In this document: positions 5,795 to 7,834 of the stretch, one piece after another
Layout: every line of letters begins with the position of its first letter
Numbering within the stretch: the stretch's first letter is position 1
DNA from: Bacillota bacterium
GTDB taxonomy: Bacteria > Bacillota > Clostridia > Lachnospirales > Lachnospiraceae
Length of the DNA stretch: 7,834 bases
Assembly: GCA_023414985.1 (NCBI GenBank)
Contig: JAEZLY010000043.1
Location: 1-7,834, forward strand
Reading direction: 5' to 3'
Program-made: the position numbers and the translations under genes
The notes under the pieces: generated by a model
Database searches by the model: none
What the model saw: the letters and a program-made list of their open reading frames with translations, nothing else
Told to the model about the DNA's origin: nothing

Positions 5795-5883
5795 GAAAGA
5801 AAGGCAGACTACCGATAACAGCAATTCAAGTCAAGAAGTCAAACGGACTCTGAATTATACTATCCTTACAGGTGGTGAAGCAA

Positions 5884-6792
5884 ATGCGCAATGCAGAACA
5901 AATTCGAACCGTACAGAAATTACAGGCATATATGGAACAGAATATTTATAAGAGTATCACCCTGAAGGAACTGGCTGATGTCGCCGGTTATTCCCCCTGG
6001 CATATGGCAAGGATATTTAAGGATTTAACCGGAAAAACTCCATTTGACTATCTCAGGGGTCTGCGTCTGACGAAGGCTGCTCTTTATCTGAGGGACAATG
6101 ATGCGAAGATCCTCGATGTAGCATTGGATTTCGTATTTGACTCTCATGAGGGCTTTACCAGAGCGTTCTCTAAGGAATTCGGGGTATCCCCTTATCAATA
6201 CAGCAAGACAACGCCTCCGGTTCAATTATTTCTGCCGTATAAGGTTTGTGATCACGAGCTGAACTTTTATAAGGAGGAAAAAGACATGAGTGATAAAAAG
6301 ATTACAAAATCAGTATTTGTGCAGGTAATCGAACGACCTGCCAGAAAACTGCTTGTAAAAAGAGGGTTTAAGGCAACCGATTATTTCGAATACTGCGAAG
6401 AGGTAGGCTGCGATATCTGGGCTCTCCTGACCAGTGTAAAGGAGGCCCTCTATGAACCGATCGGCATGTGGCTGCCGAAACATCTGATTGCACCCGGTAC
6501 TTCTTTATACGCACAGGGTGTCGAGCTGCCTCTTAATTATTCCAATCTGGTTCCGGAAGGCTATGAGCTGATCGAATTGCCTCCCTGTACTATGATGGTA
6601 TTTCAGGGAGAACCATATGATGATGACAACTTCTCCGAGGAGATCGAGGAGGTCTGGGATCATATCGATCAATTCAATCCCCAGCTTTACGGATATGCCT
6701 GGGACCCGGAGGCTGCACCTCGATTCCAATTAGAGCCGAGAGGCTACCGAGGTTATATCGAAGCCCGCCCGGTAAAAAGAATGACGAAGTAA
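5884..6792 (+). CDS. AraC-family transcriptional regulator with C-terminal GyrI-like effector-binding domain
   Basis: The 302-residue cytosolic protein starts directly with an AraC-type DNA-binding domain. The first helix-turn-helix is at about 25-50 (ITLKELADVAGYSPWHMARIF) and the second at about 76-103 (SHEGFTRAFSKEFGVSP). A linker (108-140) leads to a GyrI-like/BacE-type effector-binding domain (about 141-298; VQVIERPARK near its start, GYRGYIEARPV at its end). Such proteins usually bind small hydrophobic or cationic ligands; the ligand cannot be read here. The start is the ATG at 5884, with AGGTGGTGA (5870-5878) 5 bases upstream; the GTGs at 5872 and 5875 lie inside that site. It is divergent from tsaE and convergent with ribU, so no dedicated target gene is adjacent. 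Oddities are a strong internal ribosome binding site at 6271-6277 and a stop codon lying within the large inverted repeat that follows. Confidence 0.9.
   Translation: MRNAEQIRTVQKLQAYMEQNIYKSITLKELADVAGYSPWHMARIFKDLTGKTPFDYLRGLRLTKAALYLRDNDAKILDVALDFVFDSHEGFTRAFSKEFGVSPYQYSKTTPPVQLFLPYKVCDHELNFYKEEKDMSDKKITKSVFVQVIERPARKLLVKRGFKATDYFEYCEEVGCDIWALLTSVKEALYEPIGMWLPKHLIAPGTSLYAQGVELPLNYSNLVPEGYELIELPPCTMMVFQGEPYDDDNFSEEIEEVWDHIDQFNPQLYGYAWDPEAAPRFQLEPRGYRGYIEARPVKRMTK
6271..6288 (+). promoter_or_regulatory. Internal ribosome binding site and in-frame ATG within the AraC-family gene
   Basis: AAGGAGG (6271-6277) is followed after 8 bases by ATG (6286-6288), in frame as M135 of the regulator and lying exactly in the linker between the DNA-binding and effector-binding domains. 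It is stronger than the site used for the full-length start. Initiation here would give a free 168-residue effector-binding domain beginning MSDKKITK. The sequence is seen directly; its use is inference. Confidence 0.55.
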
Positions 6793-7006
6793 AATGGCTT
6801 TTGTAAACGAATAACCAGCTTACAGTAAAAACAACAGGCACCCCTCACACACCGGTTCCCGGACATCCTGCCATTTTGTAAGCCATAAGCAAACAAGTTT
6901 GTTTGCTCCTGCCTTACAAAATCGGCAAGCTGTTCGGCAAACAGTGCATTATGGGATGCCTGCTATTCTTGCCGTAAGCTATTTTATTTTACAACCGCCT
7001 TTTACT
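6788..7006. repeat. Large nested inverted repeat filling the gap between convergent genes
   Basis: The two halves pair across about 219 bases. Outer blocks are AGTAAAA (6788-6794) with TTTTACT (7000-7006), GGC/GCC (6796-6798, 6997-6999), TTGTAAA/TTTACAA (6801-6807, 6988-6994) and AGCTTAC/GTAAGCT (6817-6823, 6974-6980). Next, 6824-6844 pairs with 6953-6973 over 21 gapless positions with 15 Watson-Crick pairs; all 6 differences are transitions, and 5 of them become G-U pairs if the RNA is minus-strand. The core is ATTTTGTAAG/CTTACAAAAT (6873-6882, 6913-6922) around the near-palindrome 6888-6907. The left end includes the stop codon of the AraC-family gene. Candidates are a palindromic mobile repeat (MITE-like), a bidirectional terminator or a structured RNA; sequence alone does not decide. 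Confidence 0.75.
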
Positions 7007-7012
7007 ACTACC

Positions 7013-7678
7013 TTACTCAAGTACTTTACTACCCTTCAGCATACGATAGGTCAGGAAGCCGAGGATTGACATTCCGATACACTTCACGATGTTGAACGGC
7101 GTAATTCCAAGAATAATCAACCCTGCCGCATTCTTAATCGCTGACATGTATGCAGCTGCCGCGCCGACAACTACATCCATTCCTCCGAACAGCTTTGCAT
7201 ACAGAGGAAGGGTCACAAAGTAATTCAATAAAGCACCGGTGATTGTCATAGACACGGTAGCTATTCCAAAGATCAATACAAGATATAATCCATTCCAGCG
7301 ATTCTTTGTGCTGTTATCAGTCGTACTGTTATTCTTGATTTTTTTCATATTACGTAGTCTATATAATGCTCCGACCGGAATAATAAAGGCACTGCTGATA
7401 ATGAAATTCGCCAGTTCTCCCACCATACCCGTAGTAGATGCCGTAAGTGCTTTGATCAGGTTCTTGATCAACTCTACCACTACACCGGCAAAGGGACCGA
7501 ATTGTAATGCTGCAATCACCGCCGGAATATCGCTGAATTCAATCTCCAGGAAGCCCAAATACTTAAAGGGCAGGTGAAACAGCATCAGCACATATGCTAA
7601 TGCGGCCAAAAGGCTGATGGTGACAAGTTCTCTTGTGGTTAATAAGCTTTTTTGATTTACTGCTGTGTTCGTTCTCAT
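7013..7678 (-). CDS. ribU: RibU, riboflavin-specific substrate-binding (S) component of an ECF transporter
   Basis: RibU is an integral membrane protein that captures riboflavin and docks with the shared ECF energising module (EcfA, EcfA', EcfT, not in this window). The 221-residue product is very hydrophobic, with about six membrane segments. It carries the RibU-type signature EIEFSDIPAVIAALQFGPFAG (45-65), then VELIKNLIKALT (68-79) and STTGMVGELANF (81-92). A polar asparagine-rich loop (about 108-129, KKIKNNSTTDNSTKNR) separates two helices and makes the protein slightly longer than many RibUs. The ATG at 7678 has AAGGAGAG (7686-7693) 7 bases upstream. The substrate call is backed by the FMN riboswitch directly upstream, which should turn the gene off when FMN is plentiful. 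The gene is monocistronic and ends facing the large inverted repeat. Confidence 0.93.
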   Translation of the reverse strand: MRTNTAVNQKSLLTTRELVTISLLAALAYVLMLFHLPFKYLGFLEIEFSDIPAVIAALQFGPFAGVVVELIKNLIKALTASTTGMVGELANFIISSAFIIPVGALYRLRNMKKIKNNSTTDNSTKNRWNGLYLVLIFGIATVSMTITGALLNYFVTLPLYAKLFGGMDVVVGAAAAYMSAIKNAAGLIILGITPFNIVKCIGMSILGFLTYRMLKGSKVLE

Positions 7679-7740
7679 TCTTATTCTCTCCTTTTTTGAT
7701 GAAAAGGGAAAATTCTCGGTTCTGCAGTAGATAAGATGAT

Positions 7741-7774
7741 AAATAAAAAGCCCCGATTCTGTTAAAATCGGGGC
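7741..7774 (-). terminator. Intrinsic terminator of the FMN riboswitch expression platform
   Basis: On the minus strand GCCCCGATT and AATCGGGGC form a perfect 9-bp stem (7766-7774 with 7750-7758) with a 7-base loop, directly followed by CTTTTTATTT. It lies between the riboswitch aptamer and the ribU start, so it is the regulated terminator: FMN-bound aptamer should let it form and stop transcription before ribU. Confidence 0.92.
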
Positions 7775-7792
7775 GTGGCATCACAACAAATA

Positions 7793-7834
7793 CTGCATCT
7801 CTTCTTTCATCCAGACTTTACTGTCGGTTTTGGA
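7793..7834 (-). promoter_or_regulatory. FMN riboswitch (RFN element), 3' part only
   Basis: On the minus strand from the window edge the sequence reads CCGACAGTAAAGTCTGGATG followed by AAAGAAGAG. This matches the conserved 3' half of the RFN element (CCGAC-GTA-AGTC-GGATGAAAGAAGA). The 5' half of the aptamer, with its conserved GGGCAGGGTGAAA part, and the promoter lie beyond 7834. The position about 20 bases before a perfect terminator and 115 bases before ribU is the standard arrangement for transcriptional control of riboflavin uptake. Confidence 0.93.

Noticed and set aside
5760..5951. Plus-strand 63-codon frame in the divergent promoter region
   Set aside because: It begins with a TTG inside the promoter sequence, lacks a ribosome binding site and runs out of frame into the AraC-family gene.
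7239..7577. Plus-strand 112-codon frame antisense to ribU
   Set aside because: It is the antisense shadow of a membrane protein gene, with no promoter or ribosome binding site.
7563..7784. Minus-strand 73-codon frame overlapping the ribU start
   Set aside because: It covers the riboswitch terminator, ribosome binding site and 5' end of ribU in another frame, so it is a shadow frame.
1..7834. CRISPR array, transposase, phage or defence genes
   Set aside because: No regularly spaced direct repeats and no proteins of those families are present; all long frames are explained by housekeeping genes.

Overview
The window looks like a low-to-mid-GC Firmicute chromosome, most likely a clostridial Lachnospiraceae-type organism. 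This rests on the protein sequences (a DUF6715-like protein, which I recall from that family, and the wording of the RNase Z and TsaD proteins), strong AGGAGG-type ribosome binding sites, consensus sigma-A promoters and an FMN-riboswitch-controlled RibU. The organism assignment is inference; no database was searched. Nearly all of the window is housekeeping DNA.

Layout from low to high coordinates. (1) Positions 1-66 hold the 5' end of a minus-strand tRNA-Ser gene with a near-perfect promoter. (2) 132-3392 is a minus-strand gene string read in the order rnz (RNase Z), a membrane-anchored DUF6715-like protein, tsaD and ispD, with gaps of only 4-19 bases. (3) 3393-3746 is a 354-base gene-free stretch holding a hairpin terminator, several other inverted repeats and a weak rnz promoter candidate. 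(4) 3747-5685 is a second minus-strand operon read as tsaE, tsaB, rimI and then a small four-cysteine protein. (5) 5686-5883 is a divergent promoter region. (6) 5884-6792 on the plus strand is an AraC-family regulator fused to a GyrI-like effector-binding domain. (7) 6793-7012, between convergent genes, is almost entirely one large nested inverted repeat. (8) 7013-7678 on the minus strand is ribU, preceded by an intrinsic terminator and the 3' end of an FMN riboswitch that runs off the window.

Functionally, tsaB, tsaD and tsaE encode the bacterial TsaBDE machinery that puts t6A on position 37 of ANN-decoding tRNAs. RNase Z trims tRNA 3' ends and a tRNA gene lies alongside, so 1-5685 is largely a tRNA-maturation neighbourhood, with RimI as the usual TsaB neighbour and IspD (isoprenoid MEP pathway) as a passenger. 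The ribU unit is a classic FMN-sensing riboflavin-uptake gene.

No CRISPR array, transposase, prophage gene or defence system is visible. The least explained items are the approximately 219-base nested inverted repeat at 6788-7006, a strong internal ribosome binding site inside the AraC-family gene that could yield a free effector-binding domain, and two small uncharacterised proteins embedded in the tRNA-modification operons.
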